This document shows positions 44,464 through 54,322 of a stretch of 64,000 nt of DNA, one piece after another. Numbering within the stretch: position 1 is the first letter of the stretch; every line of letters begins with the position of its first letter. A program made the position numbers and the translations under genes. Where the stretch lies: positions 158,982 to 222,981 of the forward strand of contig NZ_PYOM01000008.1 in assembly GCF_003026365.1 (NCBI RefSeq). Direction: 5' to 3'. The notes under the pieces are model-generated. The model saw only the letters and a list, made by a program, of their open reading frames with translations. It had not been told where the DNA came from and searched no databases. The stretch comes from Photobacterium angustum. GTDB lineage: Bacteria > Pseudomonadota > Gammaproteobacteria > Enterobacterales > Vibrionaceae.

Positions 44464-45921
44464 TTAATGTATGTGTTTTGTTGCCTGATAAAGCTGTGTA
44501 AATTTCTCACGTAATTTTGAATAGTGGTGGTGACGTATCATATTGGGTTGATGTGTTTCTATTAAGCGAGGCGTTGGACATACCTCCTCGAGAGTTTTAC
44601 TCTCGGTTATAGCAAGTTGCGCTAACCTTGCAGCGCCCAATGCAGGGCCCACATTACCTCCTTCACGAAGCGTAAGCGACTGTGCGAAAATATCACATAA
44701 CATTTGGCGCCAATAATGACTTTGAGTGCCGCCACCAATCAATGTGATTTCTTCGGGCTGCTGCCCCGTAACGTGAAGTGCATCTAAGCCATCGGCTAAT
44801 GCAAAACCAACTCCCTGAAGAACGGCCTGAGCCATGTCACTTCGTGTCGTATTATGATTCAGACCATAAAAAACGCCACAGGCAAGTGGGTCATTATGAG
44901 GGGTTCTTTCTCCGGATAAATAGGGAAGGAATAGCAGGTTTGACTCTGGATTTGCATTACTTTCTACATCATTTAGCATTTCTGATACTGATTCATAATT
45001 AACCAGTTTTACAACCCAATCTAAACATGATGCAGCACTTAAGATCACTGACATTGTATGCCATGTATTAGGTAATGCATGACAAAAACTGTGCAGTGCA
45101 GACTCTGGGTTAATAGTAAATCTATCGCTGACAGCAAAATAAACGCCAGAAGTTCCGAGTGATAACATTGATTGACCTGGCTTTATTATGCCAGCACCGA
45201 TAGCACCAGCCGCATTATCGCCACCACCAGCTACTACTGGAACGTTATGCATTCCCCATTTAAGGGCTAAATTATCATTTAAATAGCCTGTAATTTGATT
45301 ACCTTCGTACAGTTTAGGCATGTGAGAGATATTTAACCCCGTGGCTGCTAATAGCGCTTGATTCCACTCTCTTTTTCCAACATCAAGCCACATTGTACCT
45401 GCAGCGTCTGACATATCCGTTCCGAATTCTCCTGTGAGGCAGAAGCGAAGGTAGTCTTTAGGTAATAAGACTTTGTCTATTTGTGCAAATACCTCTGGCT
45501 CATTTTGTTGTACCCATTTTACTTTAGGGGCTGTAAAACCAGGCATCATGATATTACCTGTTATTTGACGACTATTTGGAACTTCTTTCTCGAGTAATTC
45601 GCACTCTGATTGACTCCTGCCATCATTCCACAGTATCGCAGGCCTAATGCAATTACCTTTTTTATCTAATAGTGTGGCGCCATGCATTTGTCCTGAAAGT
45701 CCGATTGCTTTAACCAAACTTAAATCATGAATATTGGCAATTTCTCTAACGGCTTTTGTCGTTGCAGAAAACCATTCAGTTGGTTCTTGTTCTGACCATA
45801 AAGGGTGAGGTCGAGATACGTTCAATGGTGAAGATGCGCTAGCTAAAATATCACCACACTCGTTAGTAACAATAACTTTAACACTTGATGTCCCTAGATC
45901 TATACCTAAATACATATTCAC
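44464..45921 (-). CDS. xylB: Xylulokinase
   Basis: A 485-residue FGGY sugar kinase phosphorylating D-xylulose to xylulose 5-phosphate. The N-terminal phosphate loop is YLGIDLGTSSVKVIV. GLSGQMHGATLLD carries the MHG motif typical of xylulokinases, and VAGGGDNAAGAIGAGI, SLGTSGVYFAV and LIGGGTQSHYWRQMLCDI are in the expected order. TAGGAAG precedes the ATG. It diverges from xylR with about 180 bases between them. Confidence 0.96.
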   Translation of the reverse strand: MNMYLGIDLGTSSVKVIVTNECGDILASASSPLNVSRPHPLWSEQEPTEWFSATTKAVREIANIHDLSLVKAIGLSGQMHGATLLDKKGNCIRPAILWNDGRSQSECELLEKEVPNSRQITGNIMMPGFTAPKVKWVQQNEPEVFAQIDKVLLPKDYLRFCLTGEFGTDMSDAAGTMWLDVGKREWNQALLAATGLNISHMPKLYEGNQITGYLNDNLALKWGMHNVPVVAGGGDNAAGAIGAGIIKPGQSMLSLGTSGVYFAVSDRFTINPESALHSFCHALPNTWHTMSVILSAASCLDWVVKLVNYESVSEMLNDVESNANPESNLLFLPYLSGERTPHNDPLACGVFYGLNHNTTRSDMAQAVLQGVGFALADGLDALHVTGQQPEEITLIGGGTQSHYWRQMLCDIFAQSLTLREGGNVGPALGAARLAQLAITESKTLEEVCPTPRLIETHQPNMIRHHHYSKLREKFTQLYQATKHIH

Positions 45922-46100
45922 TTCCTATAAGAAATTACTCGATAGATGAACAATGTTGTCAGGTTAAATAAAAGACGCAATTATGTTTTTTAGTAGCCTT
46001 AATTATGGATTTTATATTTGAGTAACACATCACATTGAAGGTTTATATGTCGTGTTAGTATGTGAATAGTTATCTGAATAAAAAGAAGATAGATGCATAC

Positions 46101-47285
46101 ATGCCCAAAAATTATCGATTAATATTGCTTTTTAATGCAAATAAAGCGTATGACCGCCAAGTGATCGAAGGGATCGGTAACTACCTCGATAAATATCACT
46201 GTGACTGGGATTTACTCATGGAAGAAGACTTTACTTATTGTGCTAAGAAGTTAGATTCCATGGTTTGTGACGGCATCATTGCTGATATGGATGACGATAA
46301 TATTCGGACATTAGTAAGTCAGGTTGATGTTCCAATTGTTGGAGTAGGGAGCTCATTTAATGATCCGAATGATTATCCAGAGGTACCTTATGTTGCAACA
46401 GATAATCAAGACTTGTTAAAAAGTGCATTTAATCATTTAAAGGATAAAGGTATTGAAAATTTTGCTTTCTATGGCCTGGCAAATAATTGTGACAAACCAT
46501 GGGCTAAGGAAAGGGAATTAGCTTTTAAACAAGTTGTAGATAAATTGGGTTACAAAAAGAATATTATTCAAGGTATTGAATCTTCGGTGACTAATTGGCA
46601 ATACGATATGAATCGATTAGCTGATTGGTTACAAAGCCTGCCTGTTCCAACAGGAATCATCGCAGTGACAGATTCAAGAGCAAGGCATTTAATTCAAGCA
46701 TGTGAACAAAATAACATACTTGTACCTGAACAAATTGCAATTGTTGGTATCGATAACGAAGAAGTGGTTCGTTTTTTAACTAAAATACCTTTAAGTTCTG
46801 TTGAACAAGGTTGCCTTGAAATGGGTTATCAAGCAGCCAAATTAATGCATGAATCTTTACTACAACCAGAGTTATTAAAAAAGCGAACATCATTGCCACG
46901 AATTGTGGTTCCTGCTAATAAAGTTCATGAAAGACAAAGCTCTGAATACGTATCATTAAATGATCCATTTGTTATTCAAGCGATGCACTTTATTAAAAGG
47001 AATGCATGTAAAGGAATTAAAGTTGAACAAGTTCTTGATCATATTGGTATTTCTCGCTCTAATTTAGATACTCGTTTCCGAGAAGAAAGAGGTCATTCGA
47101 TTCATCACGAAATCCATCAAGAAAAGTTGAAGTATGCTTGTGAATTATTATGTGACATCAATATCCCTATCCAAAGCGTTGCTGATCGAAGCGGTTATCC
47201 ATCGTTACAATATATGTATAGCGTATTCAAAAAAGATTTAGGGTACACACCGAAAGAATTTAGGGTTAAAGAAAGTTGTTGTTAG
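46101..47285 (+). CDS. xylR: Xylose operon regulator XylR
   Basis: A 394-residue regulator (E. coli 392): an N-terminal periplasmic-binding-protein-like xylose domain (LLFNANKAYDRQVIEGIGNYL, CDGIIADMDDDNI, IAVTDSRARHLI, IVGIDNEEVVRFL) and a C-terminal AraC DNA-binding domain (ACKGIKVEQVLDHIGISRSNLDTRF...YPSLQYMYSVFKKDLGYTPKEFR). The frame extends to GTG 46062; ATG 46101 matches the E. coli N-terminus, though neither has a strong ribosome-binding site. It should activate xylA and xylB with xylose bound. Confidence 0.94.
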   Translation: MPKNYRLILLFNANKAYDRQVIEGIGNYLDKYHCDWDLLMEEDFTYCAKKLDSMVCDGIIADMDDDNIRTLVSQVDVPIVGVGSSFNDPNDYPEVPYVATDNQDLLKSAFNHLKDKGIENFAFYGLANNCDKPWAKERELAFKQVVDKLGYKKNIIQGIESSVTNWQYDMNRLADWLQSLPVPTGIIAVTDSRARHLIQACEQNNILVPEQIAIVGIDNEEVVRFLTKIPLSSVEQGCLEMGYQAAKLMHESLLQPELLKKRTSLPRIVVPANKVHERQSSEYVSLNDPFVIQAMHFIKRNACKGIKVEQVLDHIGISRSNLDTRFREERGHSIHHEIHQEKLKYACELLCDINIPIQSVADRSGYPSLQYMYSVFKKDLGYTPKEFRVKESCC

Positions 47286-47289
47286 CTTA

Positions 47290-47329
47290 GAAAAACAGAC
47301 AAAAAAGAACTGCTTTTCCAGTGTTTTTC
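47290..47329 (+). terminator. Possible terminator after xylR
   Basis: GAAAAACA (47290-47297) can pair with TGTTTTTC (47322-47329), enclosing a small CTG...CAG hairpin. The T run is inside the stem, so strength is uncertain. Confidence 0.45.
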
Positions 47330-47444
47330 TTGGAATATTTGGTTACAAGTTTTGTATTTTCTTTTTTTTATTTAGTGATACTTTCACGATGCGGGCAGAA
47401 CGCACAATGTCGTCAATCGTCGTCATCTTTTTAGGATTATATTA

Positions 47445-47969
47445 ATGAGTAATGAGATCAAACTACGCGCATTAGAGCGCACAGATCTGCGTTTTATTCA
47501 CCAGTTAAACAACAACCGCACAATTATGGCGTACTGGTTTGAAGAGCCTTATGAGTCATTTGATGAACTTGAAGAGCTATATCGTAAGCATATCCATGAT
47601 AGTACTGAGCGTCGATTTATTGTTGAAAACGAAGAAAAGAAATCAATTGGTTTAGTTGAGCTCGTTGAAATAAACAATATTCACCGAAATGCCGAGTTTC
47701 AAATTATAATCGCACCTGAATATCAGGGTAATGGTTATGCGCGCACTTTAATTAATCGTGCACTAAACTATGCGTTTACGATTCTTAATCTGCATAAAGT
47801 ATATTTGCATGTAGCAGTTGAAAATGAAAAAGCCATTCATTTGTACGAAGAGTGTGGATTTAAGGAAGAAGGCCATTTAGTAAAGGAAATCTTTATAAAT
47901 GGTAAATACAGCGATATTAAGCGCATGTATATATTACAAGACGAATACTTCTTGAGTCGCAGTAAATAA
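47445..47969 (+). CDS. speG: Spermidine N1-acetyltransferase
   Basis: A 174-residue GNAT enzyme very close to V. cholerae SpeG by eye: [39 protein letters not shown], the acetyl-CoA-binding [42 protein letters not shown] and KRMYILQ. It acetylates spermidine and spermine with acetyl-CoA to relieve polyamine toxicity; the known enzyme is an allosteric dodecamer. The gene is monocistronic. Confidence 0.96.
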   Translation: MSNEIKLRALERTDLRFIHQLNNNRTIMAYWFEEPYESFDELEELYRKHIHDSTERRFIVENEEKKSIGLVELVEINNIHRNAEFQIIIAPEYQGNGYARTLINRALNYAFTILNLHKVYLHVAVENEKAIHLYEECGFKEEGHLVKEIFINGKYSDIKRMYILQDEYFLSRSK

Positions 47970-47978
47970 TTCGAAAAC

Positions 47979-48010
47979 CCGGCAAGCTAATTAATTTTCT
48001 TACTTGCCGG
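47979..48010. terminator. Hairpin between convergent speG and phospholipase genes
   Basis: CCGGCAAG (47979-47986) pairs with CTTGCCGG (48003-48010), loop of 16 bases, followed by ATTTTAA on + and TTTTCG on -. Confidence 0.7.
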
Positions 48011-48026
48011 ATTTTAATGATAAAAA

Positions 48027-50357
48027 TTAACTTATTAAGCTATTTAGCTCGTTATCACAAGAAAAATTACCCATCTCAGGATCTGTCACAGCTTTAAAGT
48101 TGTGTTTGTGATTCATCTCAATACGTCCTGCGGCTTGTAATGAGAAATATTCACAGTTATCGGCTGTTATTGATAAATCATACCAACAGTGTTTACAGGT
48201 TTTATAAGCGATATGCTCTACTTTCCCAGCCTTGATCTTAAATTCCACAGGATCTTTACCGTAAATATTATCTGTTATTGTAATAACTTGAGTTTGTTTC
48301 GAATGATTTTCAATTTTAATTGATAGGTGAGGGGTAGCATGACCTGCTCTTGACTCCTTATGATCGATTGAAACAATTGGCATCTCCCGATGCTCAGATG
48401 TTAAACCTTTAACTCTACGAATGAACCCATTGGGACCAAAGGTCATTAAATCAAAGTCTCTGTGATCACCAAATGTCCACTTATCTGAAACTGTAGGCTC
48501 AAGTTTATTAGCCCCTTTAGACGCTACACTGTATTGACGCGGCATGGTCATATCATATGGGCTATTTTCAGGTGCGAGAAATTTGTCTTGCTGGGGCTCA
48601 TTATGTGCAAGGTAGTTATATGTTTGATATACGATTCCTTGTTTACCTTGGTTAGCGAATTCAAACATTACGGCATCAGATTTAAAATGAATATCTACTT
48701 TCGGCGCATATGGGAGTTGACAAGATGGGCGAGAACCGTTTTGTGTAACAACGGGTAAACCAACTAAACTCATTTGTGGCTTCGTTCTTTTTCCAGACTC
48801 ATCGTAACCGTACTCACGCTCATGTCCAGGTTTAGTCGAATGTTTCTCATGTTCTTTTTCTGCTGCGGCTTTTAACTGATGGGCTTGAGATTCTGATTTA
48901 CCATGTGGAATATCAATCGCGTCATTACGCTTTTCAAAGTCAAAACAAGAGGTGAGGTCGCCACAGATTTCACGTCGCCAAGTGGAAATATTCGGCTCTT
49001 CAACGCCTGTTACTTTTTCTAAGAAGCGTAAAACTGAAGTATGATCAAACACCTGTGAGTTAATATTCCCTCCAATACTCCACGGTGAAATAACATAACA
49101 AGGAACACGTGGTCCTAATCCATGTGAAGCATTGTTTACAAAATCATCAACATTTTCCTCAGTTTTTGAATAGTCGGTATCATAATAATACTCATTATGG
49201 GTACTGATGTTCGTCTTACCGTATACCTTGTTATCTGGTGTTTTGTGAGGAACCGACGGTGGTGGCATATGGTCAAATAAGCCATCATTCTCATCGAAAT
49301 TAACAATAAACACCGTTTTAGCCCAAATACTAGGATCTGAAGTGAGTATATCTAAGACTTCAGATGTATAAGCTGCACCTAAGGTTGGAGTTGAGCAACC
49401 TGGATGCTCAGACAAATCATTTTCAGTAACAATCCAAGTGACCTTGGGTAAACCTTCCTCACTGTTATAAAGCTCTCGGAATGTTTCGATAGAAGGTTGT
49501 ATTTCTGTTCCGATACCATTTAAATAGAAAGGTGCAGATGGATTATTATGGTGCGCATCTCTAAAGGTTTTAAAACCAGCAAGCGGGTTGTCAGTGTAAT
49601 TATTGTTAATATTCTGCACTAAACGCCACGATATACCTGCTTGTTGTAATCGCTCAGGATAGGTAGTCCATTTATAACCGTTTTCGATTTCATCTGGTGT
49701 ATAAAAGTTTTCATGATTATTATTGATTACAGGGCCATTTTTCTTTGCGTGAGGATCATTTGTACCTGACCAGTGGACTACACGATTAGGATTAGTACCT
49801 GTTTGAGTTGAGCAATAATAAGCATCACATAAGGTAAAAGCGTTAGCGAGAGCAAACTGAAAAGGGACCTCTTTTTCAGTGAAATATCCCATTGTCCTAT
49901 CAGTTTTATTAGGAAGCCATTGGTCCATTTTACCGTGTGCATTTGCATATTGAGCATTATTAAAAAAATGGGGGGTACCTGCAAAAAATTCGTATCCAAT
50001 ATTTTTGCTGGTATTAAAATACCAAGGTAATAAAGTCTTTTTGAAAGTACTTACTTCGTCTGGATTTGGGTTATGCTGATTCCAAACAAAATCGCCATTC
50101 GGTTGTCTTAATGGAAAACGGTCAGCGAAGCCCCTAACACCCGGCATTGTGCCAAAGTAATGATCAAAGGAACGGTTTTCTTGCATTAAAATAACGACAT
50201 GCTCAACATCTTTGATACTGCCATGCTTGCGGTTTGCAGGAATTGAAAGTGCCTTTTCAATACTTGCAAACACATTTGGGGTTGTACTAATTGCAGCAGC
50301 GCCAGCACCAACAACGGCAGACTTTTTTATAAATGAGCGACGACTATCGTTTACCAT
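48027..50357 (-). CDS. Phosphocholine-specific phospholipase C
   Basis: A 776-residue exported hydrolase. The Tat signal SRRSFIKKSAVVGAGAAA is followed by the phosphoesterase domain with VEHVVILMQENRSFDHYFGTMPGVRGF, the metal-site stretch WIVTENDLSEHPG, FIVNFDENDGLFDHMPPP and GLGPRVPCYVISPWS. Two C-terminal beta domains of the bacterial phospholipase C type follow (about 555-640 and 680-770). Relatives hydrolyse phosphatidylcholine and sphingomyelin. No phosphonate-type palindrome lies upstream. Monocistronic. Confidence 0.9.
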   Translation of the reverse strand: MVNDSRRSFIKKSAVVGAGAAAISTTPNVFASIEKALSIPANRKHGSIKDVEHVVILMQENRSFDHYFGTMPGVRGFADRFPLRQPNGDFVWNQHNPNPDEVSTFKKTLLPWYFNTSKNIGYEFFAGTPHFFNNAQYANAHGKMDQWLPNKTDRTMGYFTEKEVPFQFALANAFTLCDAYYCSTQTGTNPNRVVHWSGTNDPHAKKNGPVINNNHENFYTPDEIENGYKWTTYPERLQQAGISWRLVQNINNNYTDNPLAGFKTFRDAHHNNPSAPFYLNGIGTEIQPSIETFRELYNSEEGLPKVTWIVTENDLSEHPGCSTPTLGAAYTSEVLDILTSDPSIWAKTVFIVNFDENDGLFDHMPPPSVPHKTPDNKVYGKTNISTHNEYYYDTDYSKTEENVDDFVNNASHGLGPRVPCYVISPWSIGGNINSQVFDHTSVLRFLEKVTGVEEPNISTWRREICGDLTSCFDFEKRNDAIDIPHGKSESQAHQLKAAAEKEHEKHSTKPGHEREYGYDESGKRTKPQMSLVGLPVVTQNGSRPSCQLPYAPKVDIHFKSDAVMFEFANQGKQGIVYQTYNYLAHNEPQQDKFLAPENSPYDMTMPRQYSVASKGANKLEPTVSDKWTFGDHRDFDLMTFGPNGFIRRVKGLTSEHREMPIVSIDHKESRAGHATPHLSIKIENHSKQTQVITITDNIYGKDPVEFKIKAGKVEHIAYKTCKHCWYDLSITADNCEYFSLQAAGRIEMNHKHNFKAVTDPEMGNFSCDNELNSLIS

Positions 50358-50499
50358 AACAATTCCTTATTAAAAGTGAGGTTTAATCAACCTTCAGCTA
50401 ATTTGAATAAGAAATATTTCAGAACTATTAAACTATTGTTGTTAGTGTAGTTATTAACATAGCACTGACATTCGTTACGTAAAATTCATCACTAATTCA

Positions 50500-51171
50500 C
50501 TAATTCGTCATGGTTAAGTCATTGTATTTATTGGTAACTGTGCTTCTACCATTATCCCAGAATGGATACTTTTTCATTGCTTTTGAAAAAATAGGGTCTT
50601 GATAAAGGCTACTTAACCATTGCTTTATATTTGGATAATCAGTTTGTCTAAACCATTGACGTTCAATATGCGAAAATTGTCGGATAAAAGGTAATATCGC
50701 GTAATCAGCTAAGCTCAGTGTGTCAGTCATTAAATACTGATGATTGGACAGTCGGTTTTCGAGATCGGTTAGAAATGATTCACAAAGTTTACGATATATT
50801 GGTACTTCTGGATTATGATAGCGGGCATCGGCTTTATAATGATCCAATGCTGAAATGTATTTATGATCATTTCTTGCAATAAGGCTGAGCATTTCAGGAA
50901 AGAAGTGAGGGGCATGACTCAGTAGTAAATTGTGAGGATCATTCTTATTCAAAGCCCAGATCATGATTTCTAAACTTTCATCAATATAATCACCATTTTC
51001 TAATACAAGTAAAGGTACGGTTCCTTTCTGTGTTATGTCTAACATTTCGTCAGGCTTTCGCCTTAAATCAATATCACGTTGCTCAAACTCAATTTCAGCA
51101 AGTATTAGGCTTAATCTTGCTCTGATAGCATAAGGGCATTGTCTTAGTGTATATAAAATAGGTACTGACAT
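50500..51171 (-). CDS. Glutathione S-transferase family protein
   Basis: A 223-residue GST-fold protein. The thioredoxin-like half begins LYTLRQCPYAIRARLSL with CPY in the place of the glutathione-activating residue, and KGTVPLLVLENGDYIDESLEIM is the conserved glutathione-binding cis-Pro/ES region. The helical half includes LADYAILPFIRQFSHIERQWF. This is closest to the omega/beta-like group with an active Cys. Substrate unknown. It stands alone, divergent from the aldehyde dehydrogenase gene. Confidence 0.85.
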   Translation of the reverse strand: MSVPILYTLRQCPYAIRARLSLILAEIEFEQRDIDLRRKPDEMLDITQKGTVPLLVLENGDYIDESLEIMIWALNKNDPHNLLLSHAPHFFPEMLSLIARNDHKYISALDHYKADARYHNPEVPIYRKLCESFLTDLENRLSNHQYLMTDTLSLADYAILPFIRQFSHIERQWFRQTDYPNIKQWLSSLYQDPIFSKAMKKYPFWDNGRSTVTNKYNDLTMTN

Positions 51172-51376
51172 ATCTAAAACCTTCTACTCATCCCCTTTGT
51201 TATTGAGGGTAGTCTAAAATATCGCATGATGCGTATATGTATGTATTGTATTGTATTTATTCATTCCTATAAGCTAACAAATTAGAGTATAAAGTTCTGT
51301 GTATACGATAAATTTACAACCTATGCAACGATTATTTATCTTGTTTTAATTTGATTCTGTGATGAGAGTAATACGG

Positions 51377-52795
51377 ATGGACGAGCAGTTAGATCAATAT
51401 ATAACACAACAAAAACAGGCGTTTCTACAATGCCCTATGCCTGAATTACAAGAAAGGTTAACAGATTTAGAGAAGATCTCGTTATTAATTACGCAGAATC
51501 AACATGCTATTTGTCATGCGGTTGCACAGGATTTTGGTCAGCGTTCAGTTGCTGAAACAGCATTGCTTGAAATATTTACCAGCATTGAGTGTATTAAATA
51601 TACACAAAAAAATCTGTCTCGTTGGATGAGAATACAAAAACGTCATACCTCGATGTGGTTTAAACCCGCTAAAAATAGAGTCATGCCTCAACCTGTTGGT
51701 GTTGTTGGTATTATAGTGCCGTGGAACTATCCCTTATTTTTAGCTATTGCACCATTAGTTGCCGCGATTGCTGCAGGTAATTCAGTGATGGTGAAAATGT
51801 CTGAAAATTCCCAAGAGCTCTGTCGATTGTTACAGCAGTTATTTACAGATACATTTGCACGAGAAAAGGTGCGTTTTATTGCGGAAGAGGGAGGCACAGG
51901 TAAAGCATTTTCAGCATTACCGTTTGATCACTTAGTCTTTACTGGTTCAAGTACAACGGGTAAAGCAGTAATGGCAAATGCGGCGAAAAACCTTGTACCA
52001 GTAACCTTGGAGCTCGGGGGAAAATCACCTGCTATTATTGCCGATGATTACGATATAAAGAAGGCATTAGAGCGAATTTTAGGCGGTAAAACTTACAATA
52101 GTGGCCAAACGTGTGTAGCGCCAGATTACCTATATGTTCCAGAGGATTTATTGCCAGAAGTTATAAATAAAGCCAAAAAAATTATTGCTAAGCGCTTTGT
52201 TGATACTAACCACCAAGATTACACATCAATTATTGATAGTCAGTCTTTTGAACGATTAGTGACGACATTAGAAGATGCAAAAGCGAAAGGGGCCGATATT
52301 TATAATTTGATCCCCAATTCATCACCAGATTTGCATTCGCGTAAATTCCCACTCCATCTTGTTACAGGTGTGGATGAAACTATGCAAGTCATGCAGCGTG
52401 AGATTTTTGGCCCTATTTTACCTATCATTAGCTATCAATCGATAGAGCAAGTTATATCATTAATAAATAAAGGTGATAGACCACTGGCCTTATATCTCTT
52501 TTCTAACAGTAAAGATTTACAACAAAAGGTAATTCAGCAGACACGTTCAGGTGGCGTAACAATTAATGATGTAATGTTACATGTAGCGCAAGATGATTTA
52601 CCCTTTGGTGGTTCAGGCCATAGTGGGATAGGTCATTATCATGGCAAAGAAGGCTTTGAACGTTTATCGAAGATGCGTCCTGTAATGTATCAAGCTTCAT
52701 TGTCATCGATGAAGTTATTATATTCACCGTATTCATCATTAGGTAAACGTATGATTAACTTTATTATTAATCGTAAGTTTGGAAAATATGACTGA
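51377..52795 (+). CDS. Aldehyde dehydrogenase (coniferyl-aldehyde dehydrogenase-like)
   Basis: A 472-residue NAD(P)-dependent ALDH with the short class-3-like organisation. GVVGIIVPWNYPLFLAIAP starts the cofactor-binding region, FTGSSTTGKAVM is the Rossmann turn, LELGGKSPAII holds the general-base Glu and NSGQTCVAPDYLYV the nucleophilic Cys. The C-terminal SLGKRMINFIINRKFG could be a membrane-associating helix as in fatty-aldehyde enzymes. In-frame starts exist at 51359, 51362 and 51377; I chose 51377 for a weak GAGAG upstream. It overlaps the RDD gene. Confidence 0.87.
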   Translation: MDEQLDQYITQQKQAFLQCPMPELQERLTDLEKISLLITQNQHAICHAVAQDFGQRSVAETALLEIFTSIECIKYTQKNLSRWMRIQKRHTSMWFKPAKNRVMPQPVGVVGIIVPWNYPLFLAIAPLVAAIAAGNSVMVKMSENSQELCRLLQQLFTDTFAREKVRFIAEEGGTGKAFSALPFDHLVFTGSSTTGKAVMANAAKNLVPVTLELGGKSPAIIADDYDIKKALERILGGKTYNSGQTCVAPDYLYVPEDLLPEVINKAKKIIAKRFVDTNHQDYTSIIDSQSFERLVTTLEDAKAKGADIYNLIPNSSPDLHSRKFPLHLVTGVDETMQVMQREIFGPILPIISYQSIEQVISLINKGDRPLALYLFSNSKDLQQKVIQQTRSGGVTINDVMLHVAQDDLPFGGSGHSGIGHYHGKEGFERLSKMRPVMYQASLSSMKLLYSPYSSLGKRMINFIINRKFGKYD

Positions 52796-53228
52796 TTATA
52801 GTCGCAGTAACGTAATTTATGTGGGCTTTTGGCAACGTGTTGTCGCAACGATTGTTGATACATTGGTTGTCTCATTAGTCACTGCACCATTATTGTATAG
52901 TTTATATGGTGATTTCTTCTCGACGGGAACAAACTCGACTTTTGATCCTGCGAGTGTACTCATTAATTATGGTCTGCCATTCATCGGCGTGATGCTTTTT
53001 TGGTTTTACAAATCAGCGACGCCAGGGAAAATGGCAATACAGTCAATCATTGTTGATGCAACAACAAGGAATAAACCAACGGTTAAGCAATTTATTATTC
53101 GTTATTTAGGTTATTTTGTATCAGCAATCCCTTTAGGAATAGGCTTGCTTGCTGTTGGTTGGGATAAACGAAAACAAGGCTGGCATGATAAATTAGCCAA
53201 TACGGTTGTGATCAAGAAATCAAAATAA
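52788..53228 (+). CDS. RDD family membrane protein
   Basis: A 146-residue protein with three hydrophobic helices. The family-defining Arg and Asp residues appear in FWQRVVATIVDTLVVSLV, and ATPGKMAIQSIIV and WDKRKQGWHDKLANTVVI are typical of the family. Function is not established; some members are thought to be ion or small-molecule transporters. ATG 52788 follows a GGA and overlaps the ALDH stop by 8 bases, so the two are translationally coupled. Confidence 0.87.
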   Translation: MTDYSRSNVIYVGFWQRVVATIVDTLVVSLVTAPLLYSLYGDFFSTGTNSTFDPASVLINYGLPFIGVMLFWFYKSATPGKMAIQSIIVDATTRNKPTVKQFIIRYLGYFVSAIPLGIGLLAVGWDKRKQGWHDKLANTVVIKKSK

Positions 53229-53259
53229 TCTGCCTAGATATAAATGACGAGATAATAAA

Positions 53260-53292
53260 AAGCCCTTAACGATGAGATCGCTAAGGGCTTTC
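53260..53292. terminator. Bidirectional terminator
   Basis: AAAGCCCTTA (53260-53269) pairs with TAAGGGCTTT (53283-53292), with an inner CGAT/ATCG stem. A and T flanks serve both the RDD gene and the convergent PhnA-domain gene. Confidence 0.92.
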
Positions 53293-53321
53293 TTTTATAT
53301 ATGTTCAGCGAAACGAAAGAA

Positions 53322-53894
53322 TTATTTCTTAGTGTATGCTGCAATGATAACCATTTGAACGCCGTCTGCACGACCTAGGATATGAAGAGGGTTATCAGTC
53401 AGGCTGATGTTACGTACCGGTGTACCACGCTTAATTACCATGCTAGAACCTTTAACTGGAAGGTCTTTGATGATTGTTACGTTGTCACCAGCTTGTAGTT
53501 TTGCGCCGTTTGCATCAAGCGTTGGAACAGAAGCTTGTTCTTCTTCAACAAGGCCCTTATCTGCCCACTCTTTAACATCATCTTCTAGATACATCATGTC
53601 AACTAGGTCCATTGCCCAGTCAGTTTTTGAAGATAGACGCTTAAGTTGACGGTAAGCCATTACTTGTACAGCTGGAACCTGACTCCACATAGAGTCGTTT
53701 AGGCAACGCCAGTGGTTTTCATCTGTTGTCTCTGGATCTTCAAGCTGACCACGGCAAGTATCACAAAGGTATACACTACAGCCTGCGCTCTTATCTTCAG
53801 ACGCTGGAACTGCGTATACAGCTAGGTTATTTTCAGAAGAACATAGTTCACATTTTGATTCGCTACGATCTTTTAAAGCTTGTTCGATAGTCAT
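53322..53894 (-). CDS. PhnA/YjdM-domain zinc-ribbon protein
   Basis: A 190-residue protein with an N-terminal zinc ribbon (CELCSSENNL ... YLCDTCRGQL, four Cys) and a C-terminal PhnA domain (LQAGDNVTIIKDLPVKGSSMVIKRGT). The middle region (about 70-120) is extra compared with the roughly 110-residue E. coli protein. Despite the name, PhnA/YjdM is not the C-P lyase, and it has no phosphonate palindrome upstream. The frame opens at 53933, but ATG 53894 (MTIEQALKDRS) fits homologues better. Function not established. Confidence 0.87.
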   Translation of the reverse strand: MTIEQALKDRSESKCELCSSENNLAVYAVPASEDKSAGCSVYLCDTCRGQLEDPETTDENHWRCLNDSMWSQVPAVQVMAYRQLKRLSSKTDWAMDLVDMMYLEDDVKEWADKGLVEEEQASVPTLDANGAKLQAGDNVTIIKDLPVKGSSMVIKRGTPVRNISLTDNPLHILGRADGVQMVIIAAYTKK

Positions 53895-54057
53895 GGGAAT
53901 TGTCCATAGAGTTATTGTGGGCACATTATGCACATCAAATAATCATAAGGGAAGAAAACAAGCGCGAGATCACGAAATATATAGTACATCAGACTGTTTA
54001 GTGTCCAAAGGAAGAAAAAAGTCATAAGAATTTATCTAGAAGCCAACCAAAAAGTAA

Positions 54058-54108
54058 TTAACCTTTTTAACCTTTTTAACCTTTTTAACCTTTTTAACCT
54101 TTTTAACC
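54058..54108 (+). repeat. 9-bp tandem repeat array
   Basis: The unit ACCTTTTTA recurs with ACC at 54061, 54070, 54079, 54088, 54097 and 54106, that is five full perfect units plus edges. Non-coding, about 215 bases upstream of the GlyGly-CTERM protease and 160 upstream of the divergent PhnA-domain gene. Confidence 0.95.
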
Positions 54109-54128
54109 AAAACCAAAACCAAAACCAA
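54105..54128 (+). repeat. 6-bp tandem repeat array
   Basis: Four perfect copies of AACCAA directly abut the end of the 9-bp array, sharing its last AACC. Two different units in tandem suggest slippage-driven growth. Confidence 0.95.
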
Positions 54129-54322
54129 AATTAAAGCCATAGTTATGTTTACGATGTTTTATTTATTGAATGGTCATGATGATTAAAATAGCCGTTGTAA
54201 TTAGTAATTATTCTTATTCAGGCTATGAGTGGTGTCACTTTTTTACTTCTCTCCTCTGCTTGCTTGGTAATAATTTGTTACTTTATAAGCCTAATTAAAA
54301 GGAAATAATTAAGAAGGCTTGT

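Noticed and set aside
46062..46100. GTG 46062 as the XylR start
   Set aside because: The 13 extra residues are absent from E. coli XylR and no ribosome-binding site precedes the GTG.
48027..50357. Phospholipase C as an AEP-lipid hydrolase of the phosphonate regulon
   Set aside because: The enzyme family could act on sphingolipid-like substrates, but no operator is present upstream and it is not in the cluster.
53322..53894. PhnA-domain protein as a member of the phosphonate regulon
   Set aside because: The name is historical. It is a zinc-ribbon protein, has no copy of the palindrome upstream and lies 23 kb from the AEP cluster.
54058..54128. CRISPR array
   Set aside because: Units are 9 and 6 bases with no spacers and no cas genes.
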